From: a bacterium | GTDB lineage: Bacteria > UBP18 > UBA7526 | Assembly (NCBI GenBank): GCA_030616365.1 | Contig: JAUWXM010000062.1 | Coordinates: 1 to 6,502 of the forward strand | Direction: 5' to 3' | DNA: 6,502 nt | In this document: positions 5,003 to 6,502 of the stretch, piece after piece | How the letters are laid out: every line of letters starts with the position of its first letter | How positions within the stretch are numbered: position 1 is the stretch's first letter | Notes under the pieces: model-generated | What the model saw: only the letters and a program-made list of their open reading frames with translations | Databases searched by the model: none | Told to the model about the DNA's origin: nothing | Made by a program: the position numbers and the translations under genes

Positions 5003-6502
5003 CTATTCTCTCTTCTCTTCTTCCACCTTATAGGCCTCTATGATGTCTCCTTCTTTTATATCGTCAAAGTCTCCCAGACCGATGCCACACTCAAATCCTT
5101 CCTTCGCTTCCTTAACATCTTCCTTAAAACGCTTAAGGGAATTAATGTTTCCCTCATAGATTACTTTTCCTCCCCTCAATAGTCTCACCTTGGCGTTCCT
5201 TATCATATTCCCTTCTTTTACATAGGAGCCGGCAATCATTCCTTTGGGGATCTTGAATATCTGGCGTACCTCTGCCCTTCCCAAGATTACTTCTTTTAGC
5301 TTGGGGGCAAGCATTCCCTTCATGGCCTTCTCAACATCCTCTATTGCCTCATAGATGACATCATAGGTCCGGATGTCAACATTTTCCTCTGACGCAAGGC
5401 TTTGGGCGCCCGGTTCACTGGAGACATGAAAACCGATAATCACAGCATCCGAGGCTGAGGCTAAGATAACATCCGATTCATTGATTGCCCCTACCCCCCT
5501 ATGGATGACGTTTACCCTCACCTCTGCACTCGATAAAGATTCGAGGGAATCGCTCAGGGCTTCAATGGAACCCTGGACATCCCCCTTAATGACGAGAGAG
5601 AGTTCTTTCAATCTTCCTTCCTCTATCTGCCTATAGAGACCCTCCAGGCTAATGTGGGCTGGTTTGGCTAATTCTAAAACCTTTGCTTTCTCCTGCCTCT
5701 TCTCTGCTATCTCACGCGCCTTAGTCTCGTTTTTCACCACCTCAAAGGTATCCCCTGCCTGGGGAACTTCAGAGAGACCAGAGACCTCAACTGGTATAGA
5801 AGGTCCGGTCTCTTCCACTTCTCTCCCTAGATCGTCGGCTAATGTTCTCACCTTTCCAGAATAGTCTCCAACCGCCAGGATGTCCCCCGCCCTCAGGGTT
5901 CCGCTCTGGACTAAAACTGTGGCCACCGGCCCCTTTCCTTTATCCAGTCGGGCTTCGATGACCGTCCCTTTTGCGGGAAGGGTGGGATCGGCCGTCAATT
6001 CCAGCATCTCCGCCTCCAATAAGAGCATCTCCAATAATTCATTGATGCCCTTCTTCTCCTTAGCAGAGACCTTGGCCACAATGGTTTTTCCTCCCCACTC
6101 TTCAGGCGTCAGATTATAATCCCTCAGCTGCCTCTTTACCTTCTCCGGATCAGCATTGGGTAGGTCGCACTTATTTATGGCAACTACCATGGGTACCTTT
6201 GCTGCCCGGGCATGGTCAATGGCCTCTATGGTTTGGGGCATGATCCCATCATCTGCCGCCACCACTAGAACAACGATATCCGTCACCTGTGCCCCCCTGG
6301 CCCGCATGGCAGTGAAGGCCTCGTGCCCCGGGGTATCTAAAAAGGTTACTTTACCCTTTTCCAATTCCACTTCATAGGCTCCGATATGCTGGGTAATCCC
6401 TCCCGACTCTTGGGCAATGATATCACTCTCTCTTATAGCATCCAGGAGGAGGGTCTTTCCATGGTCCACATGGCCCATGATGGTGACCACTGGTGGTCGA
6501 GG
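5003..6502 (-). CDS. infB: Translation initiation factor IF-2, C-terminal 499 residues (5' end outside window)
   Basis: IF-2 is the cytoplasmic GTPase that brings fMet-tRNA to the 30S subunit and promotes 50S joining. The frame stays open to the right edge, so the gene is cut by the window and the missing part would hold the variable N-terminal region. Counting from the first visible codon (Pro at 6502), the G motifs are G1 GHVDHGKT (10-17), G2 GGIT (34-37), G3 DTPGH (56-60), G4 NKCD (110-113) and G5 SAK (146-148). A beta-barrel domain II follows (about 175-255), then a charged helix (258-280), the IF-2 domain III block with GDVQGS (308-312) and HRGVGAINESD (334-344), and a C-terminal fMet-tRNA-binding domain (about 400-490, with SLKRFKEDV at 455-463). 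A Leu follows the G1 Thr, where Ser or Thr is usual; I attach little weight to this. ylxP starts 8 bases after the stop, so the two are probably cotranscribed. Identification is secure. Confidence 0.98.
   Translation of the reverse strand, partial: PRPPVVTIMGHVDHGKTLLLDAIRESDIIAQESGGITQHIGAYEVELEKGKVTFLDTPGHEAFTAMRARGAQVTDIVVLVVAADDGIMPQTIEAIDHARAAKVPMVVAINKCDLPNADPEKVKRQLRDYNLTPEEWGGKTIVAKVSAKEKKGINELLEMLLLEAEMLELTADPTLPAKGTVIEARLDKGKGPVATVLVQSGTLRAGDILAVGDYSGKVRTLADDLGREVEETGPSIPVEVSGLSEVPQAGDTFEVVKNETKAREIAEKRQEKAKVLELAKPAHISLEGLYRQIEEGRLKELSLVIKGDVQGSIEALSDSLESLSSAEVRVNVIHRGVGAINESDVILASASDAVIIGFHVSSEPGAQSLASEENVDIRTYDVIYEAIEDVEKAMKGMLAPKLKEVILGRAEVRQIFKIPKGMIAGSYVKEGNMIRNAKVRLLRGGKVIYEGNINSLKRFKEDVKEAKEGFECGIGLGDFDDIKEGDIIEAYKVEEEKRE

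Noticed and set aside
6485..6498. Inverted repeat GACCAC-TG-GTGGTC in infB
   Set aside because: It is set by conserved codons (Pro-Pro-Val-Val) just before the G1 motif; no regulatory meaning is needed.

Overview
The window is a core-housekeeping segment of a bacterial chromosome. Every gene lies on the minus strand, so transcription runs from the right edge to the left. In transcription order the genes are infB (5' end cut off by the window), ylxP (DUF503), an unrecognised polytopic membrane protein, rbfA, a DHH-family phosphoesterase of the NrnA type, truB, ribF and rpsO. This is the familiar bacterial infB-rbfA-truB-ribF-rpsO(-pnp) cluster, and pnp would be expected just beyond the left edge. 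The DHH gene between rbfA and truB, and ylxP between infB and rbfA, are arrangements I know from Firmicutes and several deep-branching or uncultured phyla. Moderate G+C, lysine-rich proteins and several intergenic repeats of a kind I associate with environmental genomes suggest an uncultured bacterium. I cannot name the phylum from this window.

Region by region: 5003-6502 is IF-2 from just before the G1 loop to its C-terminus. 4713-4994 is YlxP, 8 bases downstream. 3952-4653 is a roughly six-helix membrane protein whose G+C is visibly lower than its neighbours. 3440-3913 is RbfA, with a roughly 47-residue tail that appears to be written by a genomic repeat. 2479-3450 is the NrnA-like protein, which overlaps rbfA. 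1556-2476 is TruB and 617-1546 is RibF, both almost abutting their neighbours. These seven genes look like one transcription unit that combines initiation (IF-2), 30S maturation (RbfA), tRNA modification (TruB), short-RNA/pAp turnover (NrnA) and FMN/FAD synthesis (RibF).

rpsO is set apart by a 298-base gap that contains no gene. The gap starts with a near-consensus extended -10 promoter overlapping the end of ribF. It is then filled almost completely by self-complementary sequence: a repeat element (528-590), a 48-nt hairpin with strand-specific G.U pairs (449-496), and a long imperfect palindrome (341-448) that ends next to the rpsO Shine-Dalgarno sequence. Related repeat sequence also follows the rpsO stop codon (1-48) and lies inside the 3' end of rbfA.

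I see no dramatic new multi-gene system here. The points most worth pursuing are the structured rpsO leader, which is a candidate S15 autoregulatory RNA, the repeat family that invades both leader and coding sequence, and the odd membrane gene inserted in the translation operon.
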